Assembly (NCBI GenBank): GCA_037200005.1
Contig: JBBCGY010000001.1
Location: 1,139,812-1,203,811 of the forward strand
Length of the DNA stretch: 64,000 nt
Direction: 5' to 3'
Source: Alphaproteobacteria bacterium
GTDB lineage: Bacteria; Pseudomonadota; Alphaproteobacteria; UBA9219; RFNS01
Position 1 is the stretch's first letter, and every line of letters begins with the position of its first letter. A model generated the notes under the pieces. That model ran no database searches and was not told where the DNA came from. It saw only the letters and a program-made list of their open reading frames with translations. Shown here piece after piece: positions 1-8,055 of this stretch. The translations under genes and the position numbers were made by a program.

Positions 1-317
1 TTGGTATGCGTCCGCTGGCCGCGCACGGGCAGCCCCTTGCGATGACGCAGACCGCGATAGCAGCCGAGGTCCATCAGCCGCTTGATGTTCATGGAGACTT
101 CGCGGCGCAAATCGCCTTCGACGCGATAATGAGCGTCGATATATTCGCGAATTCTCAGGACTTCCGCGTCCAGCAGCTGATTGACGCGCTTGGCAGCCGG
201 AATATTCAGGCTTTCGCATATCGTGCTGGCGAATTTGGGGCCGATACCATGGATATATTGGAGCGCGATGACCACGCGCTTCTGAGTCGGGATGTTAACA
301 CCTGCTATACGCGCCAC
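1..317 (-). CDS. rpsM: 30S ribosomal protein S13, 5' part only
   Basis: Ribosomal protein S13 of the small-subunit head, which contacts tRNA and the 50S subunit. The minus-strand translation begins [16 protein letters not shown] and continues to [10 protein letters not shown], the near-universal S13 core, before leaving the window at position 1. The start is GTG at 317-315, chosen because the S13 N-terminus [10 protein letters not shown] begins there and an AAGGAG ribosome binding site lies 7 bases upstream (325-330). The rest of the gene, and probably rpsK-rpoA-rplQ, lies outside. In most alphaproteobacteria secY and adk precede rpsM; here the upstream neighbour is a chemotaxis-type kinase gene. 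Confidence 0.96.
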   Translation of the reverse strand, partial: MARIAGVNIPTQKRVVIALQYIHGIGPKFASTICESLNIPAAKRVNQLLDAEVLRIREYIDAHYRVEGDLRREVSMNIKRLMDLGCYRGLRHRKGLPVRGQRTHT

Positions 318-442
318 GCGCTGTCTCCTTACAAAGATCAAACGGCAAAAACCCGTCAGCCCCGATCCCCACGATCGGAAGAATGGCCACGAGCTTGCTT
401 TTGGCAAATTTTCGGCAGCTTTTCTGCTGCGTCAGGGGGCGG

Positions 443-470
443 AGTATAAGGATTGGCGCAGGGAAGTCAA
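443..470 (-). promoter_or_regulatory. Sigma-70-type promoter for rpsM
   Basis: On the minus strand TTGACT (470-465) is followed after 16 bases by TATACT (448-443), close to the sigma-70 consensus, about 125 bases before the rpsM start. Its presence fits rpsM being transcribed on its own here rather than from an upstream secY-adk operon. The assignment is by pattern only. Confidence 0.65.
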
Positions 471-511
471 GACGACATATAGTCTATTAATATCAATACA
501 TTACCGGATTG

Positions 512-2233
512 CTACACATCCATTACATAGGGCAGACGGATCGTAAATTTGGTGCCGCGATAAATTTCGGAAGTGACAGATATGTTGCCGCCGAGTTTTT
601 TGACTTCCTGCATGACGGCTTCCAGCCCCACGCCGTGGCCTGAAATTTCGCTGATGCCGTCGCGCGTGGAAATCCCCCAGACGAAGATGCGCTGAATGAC
701 CTTTTGGTCGTCGTCGAAACGCCAGCTGCCCTCAGGGTCGATGGCCGCCAATTTCTGGCGCACGCGGTTGGGATCGATGCCGGCGCCGTCGTCGCCGATC
801 TCTATGACCGCCCATTGCTGTCCCGATGCATCGGTTTGCTGCTCGACATGGACGCCGATTTGTCCGGCGGCATCCTTGCCGCGCGCCATGCGGGTCACCG
901 GCGGCTCGATGCCGTGGTCGATGATATTCCGGCTCATATGCGTCAGCGAGAAGAAAAAAGGCTGCCACGGAAGAGCAAGTACGCGAAGATTGTCGCCGGT
1001 ATAGATGACCGGCTTCAAATTCTTGTCCATCTGCTGCGCCAATTCGATCAGTTCGCGCTCGAAGCTCAGGAAGCAGCTGCGGATCGGCAAAGCGGCGATC
1101 TCGGCGAGGTATTTCTGCAGGCTCGGCCCGACGCCGTATTTCGACTTGAGATAATCGGCGTAGGTGTAAATCGATTCCTCGCTGATTTCATACAGGGTGC
1201 CGCGCTGCTCGTCCTCCACCGCGATCATGCCGCGAACTTGCAGCAGCACGTTGCTGAATTCCATCTCGATGACTTTGTGCGCGGCCAGCGCCAATTGCCG
1301 GAAATCGTCCTCGGTGTCAATCTTCGAGTTCCGCATTTGGGTTTCGATCTCGTGAATCAGTTCGCCGAATTTCATCAAACTGAAATGACGGACGGCCGCC
1401 TTCAAGGTATGCAATTGCCGCAACATCGTGGGGATATCCCTGAGCGACAGGTTGGGCTTGACCGTAAAGGCGATGAATTCCCGGATATGGTTGACGGTAG
1501 AAACGAATTGATTGCGCTCCTTGAATATCTTGCAGATCATATTGGCGAAGTGCTGCTGCTGCTCGGCAAGAGACTGCGCCGCCGTTTCCTCGGTGCGGTC
1601 GGTCGCGATCAGGACGACATGGGTCAGAACATTATGCTCGTTCCTGATCGGCTTATAAGCCAACGCGATATTGCGCTTGGCCGAATGAGGAAAAGTCTGC
1701 GGCAGGAAACGCACCGCGTCGTCGAATCCCAGCGCATGAGTCGGATCGAACAGAACCTCGATCCAGGCAAGAAAATCGTCGCGCGACACCGCCGGCACAT
1801 GCAGCATATCCGCAAGATGCATGCCTGCCGGGGTCTGTTCCAGCATTTCGATGCAAGCCTGGGAATACATCGAGCCGCATTGCGCCTTGCGATCGAAGGT
1901 CAGAAACCCTTGCCCGAGGGAATTGACCAGAACTTCGGTAAGGCGCGCCTGGCTCGTCACATTCTTATGCACGCGGAAATTCATGACGTAGAGCACGACC
2001 ATGCCCGAAATCGCCGCGATGCCCATGACAATGGCGGACAGAACAGACGTGACCGGCTGCATGCCAAGCACCGGCAACAGCGCCGCCCCATAGAGCAGCA
2101 GCACGATCCCGGCCATGCCCATGAGGGTGATATGGATAAGATCGACCTGTTTGATAGCGTCGGTCAGCAGCGAAGACCGTGGATGGCTTGGCGTGGACTG
2201 ACTTGATATCTGAAGATCATCCGGCATGGTCAC
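512..2233 (-). CDS. CheA-like membrane-anchored histidine kinase
   Basis: A 573-residue signalling protein. Two hydrophobic segments at about residues 35-58 and 62-84 anchor it in the inner membrane. A PAS-like sensor region follows (about 100-215), then an HPt-like helical domain with the candidate phospho-acceptor H275 in LHTLKAAVRHF. The C-terminus is a GHKL ATPase with an N-box (NIIDHGIEPP, about 436-445) and a CheA-style glycine box, GISEISGHGVGLEAV. The HPt plus CheA-type ATPase arrangement, with no CheW-like domain visible, suggests a kinase that phosphorylates a separate receiver. The CheY-like and CheX genes just upstream on the same strand are the obvious partners. Start at 2233; a second Met is two codons in. 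Confidence 0.8.
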   Translation of the reverse strand: MTMPDDLQISSQSTPSHPRSSLLTDAIKQVDLIHITLMGMAGIVLLLYGAALLPVLGMQPVTSVLSAIVMGIAAISGMVVLYVMNFRVHKNVTSQARLTEVLVNSLGQGFLTFDRKAQCGSMYSQACIEMLEQTPAGMHLADMLHVPAVSRDDFLAWIEVLFDPTHALGFDDAVRFLPQTFPHSAKRNIALAYKPIRNEHNVLTHVVLIATDRTEETAAQSLAEQQQHFANMICKIFKERNQFVSTVNHIREFIAFTVKPNLSLRDIPTMLRQLHTLKAAVRHFSLMKFGELIHEIETQMRNSKIDTEDDFRQLALAAHKVIEMEFSNVLLQVRGMIAVEDEQRGTLYEISEESIYTYADYLKSKYGVGPSLQKYLAEIAALPIRSCFLSFERELIELAQQMDKNLKPVIYTGDNLRVLALPWQPFFFSLTHMSRNIIDHGIEPPVTRMARGKDAAGQIGVHVEQQTDASGQQWAVIEIGDDGAGIDPNRVRQKLAAIDPEGSWRFDDDQKVIQRIFVWGISTRDGISEISGHGVGLEAVMQEVKKLGGNISVTSEIYRGTKFTIRLPYVMDV

Positions 2234-2251
2234 TGGGCCTCGCCGGGGGTT

Positions 2252-2520
2252 TAGGGTCTGGACTCATAAACAACATGGGTTCTGCGCAGGCGAAAAAGCC
2301 GTCCGGCTACGAAAAGACCGAAGCAGGTAACGGTGTCTACCTGCAAGGTCTTTGAGAACGCCGGGCGGCTTTTTCTCCGCGCCCCCTGGGGTTTGCAAAA
2401 GAAAGCCAAGGACGGCGTCAACTTCGCTCGCCGTAGATGGACTACGCCGTCGCTCGTTTCCTGGCCCTTGGCTTTCTTTTGTCAAACAGAACCTCATGGT
2501 ATTTATGAGTCCAGACCCTA
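2252..2520. repeat. 269-bp MITE-like inverted-repeat element with internal hairpins
   Basis: Perfect 19-bp terminal inverted repeats (2252-2270 and 2502-2520) read TAGGGTCTGGACTCATAAA and its complement, and pair imperfectly for about 12 bases further in. Inside are two long hairpins. One is 2292-2375: a 16-bp outer stem with one G-T pair, then inner stems AAAGACC and GCAGGTA. The other spans about 2394-2484, with stem AAAAGAAAGCCAAGG against its complement. No protein is encoded. A TA at each end could be a target duplication. The last three bases (2518-2520) form the TAG stop of the neighbouring cheX gene, so the element may have supplied that stop. No transposase is nearby. A transposon-derived miniature element is the likeliest reading. 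Confidence 0.75.
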
Positions 2521-3033
2521 TGAATGGGAATCAGAATGAGGTGCCTTATGGATAGCGACATGAACCTGGAAAAGCTGCCCCTGCAAGTAAAACGGGACAA
2601 TCATGTAATGCCCGCGATGGAAATGGCTTAAGAAATGACCTTTGCCGGTAACGACGCTAGGAATTCCCAGTTTAAGCTCGAAACCGCGCCGGTTAAGATC
2701 GGTCTTGATGCGGCCGAAAATCATATTGGTGATCTCGCCTACCGCATCGACCGCCATTTCGTGCGTGATCGACACCGATTTTCCGATTACCGCAGGCAGG
2801 ATATCACGCATAGTTTCGAATGTGAAACAAAGCGTCAACGTGCCCTCGAGTTCGTTCTGCACCATGCCGATGATGCCGGAAACATCTCCGACGAGGGATA
2901 CGATGCCGTTGCCGATCTCGTATTTTCCCGAGACGACTTCGACATCGAAAGTATTACGCATGGCTTCGACGACCGCCCGGCTTATTTCGGCCGAAAGCTT
3001 ATCGTCAAGCGCTAGCTGCAATTCACGGGTCAT
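2518..3033 (-). CDS. cheX: CheX-type chemotaxis phosphatase-like protein
   Basis: A 171-residue protein of the CheX/CheC/FliY fold, members of which dephosphorylate CheY-type receivers. Recognised from the overall pattern: EISRAVVEAMRNTFDV at the N-terminus, the strand region GIVSLVGDVSGIIGMV, and the helix AVDAVGEITNMIFGRI, which corresponds to the conserved E-x2-N signature of the active helix. It sits 17 bases downstream of a CheY-like receiver gene on the same strand, which supports a role in switching off that signal. Its stop codon lies in the terminal repeat of the adjacent hairpin element, so the extreme C-terminus (HSDSHS) may not be ancestral. Confidence 0.85.
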   Translation of the reverse strand: MTRELQLALDDKLSAEISRAVVEAMRNTFDVEVVSGKYEIGNGIVSLVGDVSGIIGMVQNELEGTLTLCFTFETMRDILPAVIGKSVSITHEMAVDAVGEITNMIFGRIKTDLNRRGFELKLGIPSVVTGKGHFLSHFHRGHYMIVPFYLQGQLFQVHVAIHKAPHSDSHS

Positions 3034-3050
3034 TCAGGGTTCGCGCTCCT

Positions 3051-3479
3051 CTAACGCCCGGCGTTTGAACGCTTACGCTTCAGCCATTCGTTGATCTCAA
3101 ACAATTTCTTGCCCAAATCCGACGGCGAGACCGGCTTGATAATATAAGATGTCGCCCCGGCCTTGATCGCCTTCATGATGTTTTGCTGCTCAGATTCGGC
3201 GGTCAGCATGACGAACGCCGTATTGGCGTAGTCCGGCTTGGCGCGAAAATAACTCAGCACCTCAAGCCCGGAAATGGTCGGCATGTTCCAATCGAGAAAA
3301 ACGATATCGAAAGGCTGCTGATCGTTCCTTGCCTTCTGGATGATCTCGATGGCCTCGTTGCCGTCAGCCACGGTGGCGACGTTCGAGACACTCGCTTCCA
3401 GCAAAGTGTTGCGGACGAATTGGCGAATCAGGAAGTGATCGTCGGCGACCAAAACCTTGAGACTGGCAAGCTGGCTCAC
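3051..3479 (-). CDS. CheY-like single-domain response regulator
   Basis: A 142-residue stand-alone receiver domain. The acidic pair D13-D14 (VADDH), the phospho-acceptor D63 in FLDWNMP, the conserved T/S in MLTAES and the lysine K115 in IIKPVS are all present, so it should be phosphorylatable. There is no output domain, so it acts by binding a target such as the flagellar switch or another signalling protein. It is first in a same-strand group with cheX and the CheA-like kinase (3479 to 512). It belongs to the CheY family; whether it is the main motor-binding CheY is not decidable here. Confidence 0.88.
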   Translation of the reverse strand: MSQLASLKVLVADDHFLIRQFVRNTLLEASVSNVATVADGNEAIEIIQKARNDQQPFDIVFLDWNMPTISGLEVLSYFRAKPDYANTAFVMLTAESEQQNIMKAIKAGATSYIIKPVSPSDLGKKLFEINEWLKRKRSNAGR

Positions 3480-3661
3480 TACTTACTCCCTAAGATCGGG
3501 CAGGCGGGACGTGAATCTTATGGGTACAGGTACCTATGAAACGGAAGGGTTACATAAAAACCTTGCCGGATGGTTAAAATGCCCTGGACGTCATGCATAA
3601 ATGTTTAAACTTTGTACACTTTTGCCCGCGGCGGCATAAGGGTTTGAATTTTGGACGCGCT

Positions 3662-3693
3662 TTCGCAACCGGCGCCGTCGCGCCGATTGCGAA
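3662..3693. repeat. Intergenic hairpin
   Basis: TTCGCAA and CGGCGC pair with GCGCCG and TTGCGAA around a CGTC loop, giving a 13-bp stem with one mismatch. It lies between the end of a small hypothetical gene (3742) and the start of the receiver gene (3479). No U-run follows on either strand, so it is not a classical terminator. Confidence 0.5.
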
Positions 3694-3741
3694 TTCGTTC
3701 ATCTTCAGATTAGCGGCCCTCTAAAAAGCCGCGCGGGCATT

Positions 3742-4032
3742 TTACATCGAAGCGCCGCTCTTGAGACCCGCCATATGATGAACGGCGGAAGTTTCTTCGC
3801 CAGCCGGCGAATGATGAGCGGACAACTGTCCCGTCAGCGCAGTCTTTTGCTCATAAGCTTCAAGTTCCTTGATCAGGCCCGCCAGCACCCCGATCGCGCC
3901 CTCTATCATCGCCTGAAACTGCGGTTCTCTCGTGGCCCCGGCATCGGCGCGCAAACGGCTGATCGTATCGACTAAATGCTGGCGCATTTGCTGGGTGGTG
4001 GAGCGCGGATGGCTTTGATTCTGATACTGCAT
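3742..4032 (-). CDS. Hypothetical small protein next to chemosensory genes
   Basis: A 96-residue soluble protein I do not recognise. The middle (about residues 12-70) is predicted helical, with heptad-like leucine spacing (LVDTISRLRAD, IGVLAGLIKELEAYEQK). The C-terminal 25 residues are rich in small and polar residues. No signal peptide or membrane segment is seen. It lies on the same strand as the receiver-CheX-kinase group but 260 bases upstream of it. Coding is supported by length, codon use like the neighbours and lack of a better reading on the other strand. Confidence 0.55.
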   Translation of the reverse strand: MQYQNQSHPRSTTQQMRQHLVDTISRLRADAGATREPQFQAMIEGAIGVLAGLIKELEAYEQKTALTGQLSAHHSPAGEETSAVHHMAGLKSGASM

Positions 4033-4195
4033 GAAATCCTCCCGATTAGGTGCGGCCCATTACGAAGAAACCACCGTCAGGAAACCATATGAAAAAAAGC
4101 GGAAACCCTTTGGAAACCATACCTTTATTTCGGCGAATGGGACACTATATATGTAACAACTTCGTACAACCGATAACGGCATGAAAGGACATCTC

Positions 4196-4903
4196 ATGAT
4201 TGCCATCAGAAAAGCAGAAGAACGCGGTGCGGCGAATTTCGATTGGCTCGACACCAAGCATACATTTTCTTTCGGCCAGTATTATGATCCGAAATTCATG
4301 GGCTTCGGCCCATTGCGGGTCATCAATGACGACCGCGTCGCGCCCGCCAAGGGATTCGGCACCCATCCGCACGACAATATGGAGATCGTGACCTACATCC
4401 TCGAAGGCGCGCTGGAGCACAAGGACAGCATGGGCACGGGATCGGTCATCCTTCCGGGAGACGTGCAGCGTATGAGCGCCGGAACCGGCATCACCCATAG
4501 CGAATACAATCCTTCCAAAACCGACCCGGTGCATTTGCTGCAAATCTGGTTCTTGCCGAAGAAGCGCGGCATCCAGCCGTCCTACGAGCAAAAGCACTTC
4601 CCCTCCCAGGATAAGCGGGGCAAGCTCGTGCTGGTCGGTTCGGAAACGGGGCGCAACGGATCGGTCGTCATCAACCAGGATGTCGATATGTATGCCGCGC
4701 TCATCGATAAGAATGAAGTCATCACGCATGCCTTGAGTTCCAGCCGGCGCGCATGGGTTCATGTAGCGCGGGGCAGCGTGTCGCTGAACGGCCAGGTCTT
4801 GAAGGCGGGAGACGGCGTCGCCGTCGCCGACGAAACCATCAGGCTCGAAAACGGCCGCGACGCCGAGATCATCCTGTTCGATATCGGCGCGCAGGCGGAT
4901 TAA
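4196..4903 (+). CDS. Pirin family protein (YhhW-type bicupin)
   Basis: A 235-residue cupin of the pirin family; bacterial members such as YhhW show quercetin 2,3-dioxygenase activity with a bound metal. The metal ligands are visible as HPHDNMEIV (two His) and GITHSEYNP (His and Glu) in the N-terminal cupin. The C-terminal cupin (about 150-235) is the usual degenerate copy. The ATG at 4196 is chosen over an in-frame ATG at 4181 because AAAGGA (4184-4189) sits 6 bases before it and the family N-terminus starts at MIAIRKAEERG. It converges with bioD, and both share the hairpin at 4926-4953. Confidence 0.88.
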   Translation: MIAIRKAEERGAANFDWLDTKHTFSFGQYYDPKFMGFGPLRVINDDRVAPAKGFGTHPHDNMEIVTYILEGALEHKDSMGTGSVILPGDVQRMSAGTGITHSEYNPSKTDPVHLLQIWFLPKKRGIQPSYEQKHFPSQDKRGKLVLVGSETGRNGSVVINQDVDMYAALIDKNEVITHALSSSRRAWVHVARGSVSLNGQVLKAGDGVAVADETIRLENGRDAEIILFDIGAQAD

Positions 4904-4925
4904 GGGCTAATTGGGAGCGGCGTAA

Positions 4926-4953
4926 GACCGCCAGGTCAAAAATCCTGGCGGTC
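4926..4953. terminator. Bidirectional terminator between pirin gene and bioD
   Basis: GACCGCCAGG (4926-4935) pairs perfectly with CCTGGCGGTC (4944-4953) around an A-rich 8-base loop. The plus strand continues GAAATTTT. The hairpin includes the last codons of bioD, whose stop is at 4938-4936. Confidence 0.65.
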
Positions 4954-5559
4954 GAAATTTTCCGCGAAAGCTCTTTTCAGGCTCTCGGCGTTCAATGTCT
5001 CCAGATGAGGCAAGCGCCCGAGGATGCTCACGCCCGAATACTCGGCGATGGTGCGGATATTATCCGGATTGTCCGGGCCGATGAAGGCGATGCCGTGAAC
5101 CGGGATATCCCGTTTGCGCAGCGCTTCGATGGAAAGCAGCGTATGATTGATCGTGCCGAGCGCGGTGCGGCTGCATAAAATAACGGGCAAATCCCAGCGC
5201 TTGAACAGATCGATCTGCAGATGCTGGCGCGTAACCGGAACCATCAGCCCTCCGGCCCCTTCGATCAGCAGCGGCGAATGCGCCTCCGGCACCACAATGG
5301 AATCGGCATCGATTTCCACGCCGTCTATTTCGGCGGCGCGGTGGGGAGAGAGCGGCTGCATGAATATATATCGTTCCGGATGAAAGCGGCTGGCGGGCAA
5401 GCCGGTCAATCTCTGAACGGCCTGCCTGTCGCCGCCATTTTCCGTCCCCGATTGGAGGGGCTTCCAGTATATCGCGTCGAACGCCAGCATGAGCATCGCC
5501 GCGAAAACGGTTTTGCCGATATCGGTATCCGTACCCGTGATGATGTAGCCGTTTTTCAC
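4936..5559 (-). CDS. bioD: Dethiobiotin synthase
   Basis: ATP-dependent carboxylation of 7,8-diaminopelargonate to dethiobiotin, the penultimate step of biotin synthesis. The P-loop GTDTDIGKT is at residues 9-17, the family lysine is in YWKPLQSG, and the segment IEGAGGLMVPV matches the conserved substrate-binding loop. The length of 207 residues is normal. The start is GTG at 5559, three bases after the stop of the ene reductase gene, so it is co-transcribed with arsR and that reductase. No other bio genes are in the window, so its placement under an ArsR-type regulator is unusual. Confidence 0.9.
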   Translation of the reverse strand: MKNGYIITGTDTDIGKTVFAAMLMLAFDAIYWKPLQSGTENGGDRQAVQRLTGLPASRFHPERYIFMQPLSPHRAAEIDGVEIDADSIVVPEAHSPLLIEGAGGLMVPVTRQHLQIDLFKRWDLPVILCSRTALGTINHTLLSIEALRKRDIPVHGIAFIGPDNPDNIRTIAEYSGVSILGRLPHLETLNAESLKRAFAENFDRQDF

Positions 5560-5562
5560 GGC

Positions 5563-6626
5563 TCACGCGGCTCGCGTCGTCAAGTAAGGATAATCCGTAT
5601 AACCTTCGGGACCTTGGCCGTAAAAGGTATCGGGATGCGGCTCGTTCAGCGCCGCGTTCAGACGCAAGCGTTCCGGCAGATCGGGATTGGCGATAAACAA
5701 TTTGCCGAAGGCGACGGCATCGGCCTCGCCCGCGGCGAGCACCCGTTCCGCCGTTTCCTGGGTGAAGCCCTCATTGACGATATAAGCGCCGCCGAACGTC
5801 TTTTTGAGTTCCGGCCCGAGGCGGCCTTCGCCGAGATGCTCGCGGGCGCAGATGAAGGCGATCTTGCGCTTGCCGAGTTCGCCCGCGATATAGCCGAACG
5901 TGGCCGGAAGGTTGGAATCCCCCATCGATTGCGCGTCGCCGCGCGGCGCGAGATGCATGCCGACGCGCCCCGCGCCCCATACCGACACCACGGCATCGGT
6001 CACTTCCAGCATCAGCCGGGCGCGGTTTTCAATCGGGCCGCCATACGCATCGGCGCGCTTGTTGCTGCCGTCCTGCAAGAACTGATCGAGCAGATAGCCG
6101 TTCGCGCCGTGGATTTCCACGCCGTCGAAACCCGCTTCCTTCGCATTCTGCGCGCCCTTGCGGAAAGCCTCGATAACGCCGGGATTTCCTCGAGCGTCAG
6201 CGCCCGCGGCACCGGATACGGCTCCGTGGGCCGCATTTGCCGCACATGACCTTCCGCCGCGATGGCGCTGGGTGCGACCGGCAGCGCGCCGTCCAGGAAA
6301 TACGGATGCGAAATGCGCCCGACATGCCATAGCTGCAGTATTATCCTGCCACCGGCGTCATGCACCGCTTGAGTGATTTGTTTCCAGCCCTCGACTTGCT
6401 CCGGCGACCAGATGCCGGGCGTATCGGGATAGCCCACGCCCATCGGCGTGACCGACGTCGCCTCCGAAAAAATCAGCCCTGCCGAAGCGCGCTGCGCGTA
6501 ATATTCGGCCATCATCGCATTGGGAACGCGCCCCGCGCTCGCCCGGCAACGCGTCAGCGGCGACATCAGGATGCGGTTCGGTAATATCAGGTCGCCGAGC
6601 TTCATGGGATCGAACAAGGTGGGCAT
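5563..6626 (-). CDS. nemA: Ene reductase, old yellow enzyme family (NemA-like), one frame break
   Basis: FMN-dependent alkene reductase of the N-ethylmaleimide reductase type, acting on electrophilic double bonds and nitro compounds. The first frame (from 6626) gives the barrel N-terminus MPTLFDPMKLGDL, LMSPLTRCRA and LQLWHVGRISHP. The second frame gives GFDGVEIHGANGYLLDQFLQ and the C-terminal FMN-phosphate site, to the stop at 5563. The two join exactly in the family alignment at ALTLEEIP/GVIEAFRKG if one base is restored at about 6178-6183 in a CCGGG run. The enzyme is otherwise complete, so a consensus error is more likely than gene loss. The arsR stop is 2 bases upstream. Confidence 0.85.
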
Positions 6627-6627
6627 G

Positions 6628-6948
6628 TTATTTTTCCTTTCCTGACAATGTGAGGAGCAGTTTGAGCAAGCCGGGAAATTTCCCGTCGATTTCGGCGCGG
6701 CGCAAGCGGCTGATATGCTCCAGCCCGTGTTTTTCCGTACGGATCAGCCCGGATTCGCGCAATACGCGGAAATGATTGGAAAGCGTGGATTTCGGCAGGC
6801 TGGCGCAAGGCGAAGCACCGTTGCAGCAGAGTCCTTCCTTGGAGGCGGAGAGTTTGCGCACGATCTGCAGCCGCATCGGATCGGCCAGCGCCGAAAGCAA
6901 GCCGGGCAACGTTATGCCGTCGATGGCGGGATGCACGAAACGCGTCAT
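6628..6948 (-). CDS. ArsR family winged-helix repressor
   Basis: A 106-residue winged-helix regulator. The recognition region is LPKSTLSNHFRVLRESGLI, with the ArsR pattern LADPMRLQIVRKL before it. Cysteines at LCCNGASPC could sense thiol-reactive compounds or a metal, but this is inference. It is the first gene of an apparent operon with the ene reductase (2-base gap) and bioD. A palindrome 27 bases upstream of its start is the probable operator, suggesting autoregulation and induction by an electrophile that the reductase detoxifies. Confidence 0.85.
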   Translation of the reverse strand: MTRFVHPAIDGITLPGLLSALADPMRLQIVRKLSASKEGLCCNGASPCASLPKSTLSNHFRVLRESGLIRTEKHGLEHISRLRRAEIDGKFPGLLKLLLTLSGKEK

Positions 6949-6974
6949 GGCGACTAATATACAGCAAGCGGATC

Positions 6975-7007
6975 ACTATTTCAATAGTTCCGAATATATG
7001 AAATAGT
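6975..7007. promoter_or_regulatory. Probable ArsR operator
   Basis: ACTATTTCA (6975-6983) and TGAAATAGT (6999-7007) form a perfect 9-bp inverted repeat with a 15-base spacer. It lies just upstream of the arsR start (6948) in A/T-rich sequence unlike the surroundings. The position suits an autoregulatory site. Confidence 0.6.
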
Positions 7008-7093
7008 TTCCGGTATGGATGGCCGCGCCGATGAGAGGCCAAGAGGTCTTGAAGAAACGCCCTAGAACTGCAATTCTGCCTCCGGCTTACCTG

Positions 7094-7106
7094 CCCCCCC
7101 CCCCCC
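7094..7106 (+). repeat. Homopolymer tract of 13 C
   Basis: Thirteen consecutive C residues lie 33 bases before the start codon of the alpha/beta hydrolase gene at 7140, upstream of its ribosome binding site. Tracts of this length are prone to slippage, in the cell or in sequencing. Confidence 0.9.
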
Positions 7107-7139
7107 GCCTTTCAATCCTTCACCTCATAGGAGAGAACG

Positions 7140-8000
7140 ATGCCCTCGATCAAAACCAATGACGGAACCGAAATCTATTACAAGGATTGGGGCAAAGGGC
7201 AGCCGGTGGTTTTCCATCATGGCTGGCCGCTGAGCGCCGACGACTGGGACGCGCAGATGCTGTTTTTCTTTCAGCAGGGCTATCGCGTCATCGCTCATGA
7301 CCGTCGCGGTCACGGCCGTTCGAGCCAGACGCCGGAAGGCAACGAGATGAATACCTACGCCGACGACGTCGCCGCGCTGACCGCCGCGCTCGACCTCAAG
7401 GACGCGATTCATATCGGCCATTCGACTGGCGGCGGAGAAGTCGCGCGTTACATCGGCAAGCACGGCCAGGCCCGGGTCGCGAAGGCCGTCCTGATCGGCG
7501 CGGTCCCTCCCCTGATGCTCAAGACGCCCGCCAATCCCGGCGGACTTCCGATCGAGGTTTTCGATGGATTTCGCGCCGCGCACGCCGCCAATCGCGCGCA
7601 GTTTTTCCTCGATGTCGCGTCCGGCCCGTTTTACGGCTTCAACCGTCCCGATGCGCAAGTGAGCCAGGGCGCGATCCGCAATTGGTGGCGCCAGGGCATG
7701 ATGGGGTCGATGCTGGGGCATTACGAATGCATCAAGGCGTTCTCGGAAACGGATTTCACCGAGGACCTGAAGAAGATCACGGTGCCGACGCTGGTGATGC
7801 ATGGCGACGACGACCAGATCGTGCCGATCGGCGCTTCGGCGATGATGTCGTCCAAGCTGCTGAAGAACGGCACGCTGAAGATATACAAAGGGCTTCCGCA
7901 CGGCATGTGCACGACCCATCCGGACATCATCAACGCCGATCTGCTGTCCTTTATCAAGTCCGGAACGGTCGAAGACGCCGCCGTGGCAAGCGCGGCTTAG
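7140..8000 (+). CDS. Alpha/beta hydrolase of the chloroperoxidase/esterase type
   Basis: A 286-residue alpha/beta-fold hydrolase. The oxyanion-hole region is [15 protein letters not shown]. The nucleophile elbow is [12 protein letters not shown], matching the G-x-S-x-G of cofactor-free haloperoxidases. The catalytic Asp is in [10 protein letters not shown] and the His in [12 protein letters not shown]. It is close to non-haem chloroperoxidases, which in practice act as esterases or perhydrolases. No signal peptide is seen, so it is cytoplasmic. The start has AGGAGAG 5 bases upstream. The 13-C tract lies in its leader. Confidence 0.88.
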   Translation: MPSIKTNDGTEIYYKDWGKGQPVVFHHGWPLSADDWDAQMLFFFQQGYRVIAHDRRGHGRSSQTPEGNEMNTYADDVAALTAALDLKDAIHIGHSTGGGEVARYIGKHGQARVAKAVLIGAVPPLMLKTPANPGGLPIEVFDGFRAAHAANRAQFFLDVASGPFYGFNRPDAQVSQGAIRNWWRQGMMGSMLGHYECIKAFSETDFTEDLKKITVPTLVMHGDDDQIVPIGASAMMSSKLLKNGTLKIYKGLPHGMCTTHPDIINADLLSFIKSGTVEDAAVASAA

Positions 8001-8055
8001 AACGCCGATCCCCTTCCCCGGCCCCGGCTCTCTGCGTCGGGGCCGGAATAAGGCG

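Noticed and set aside
704-2206. A 500-codon open frame on the plus strand opposite the kinase gene
   Set aside because: It is the antisense shadow of a G/C-rich gene. The minus-strand frame has recognisable kinase motifs; this one has low-complexity Arg/Gln-rich sequence and no family.
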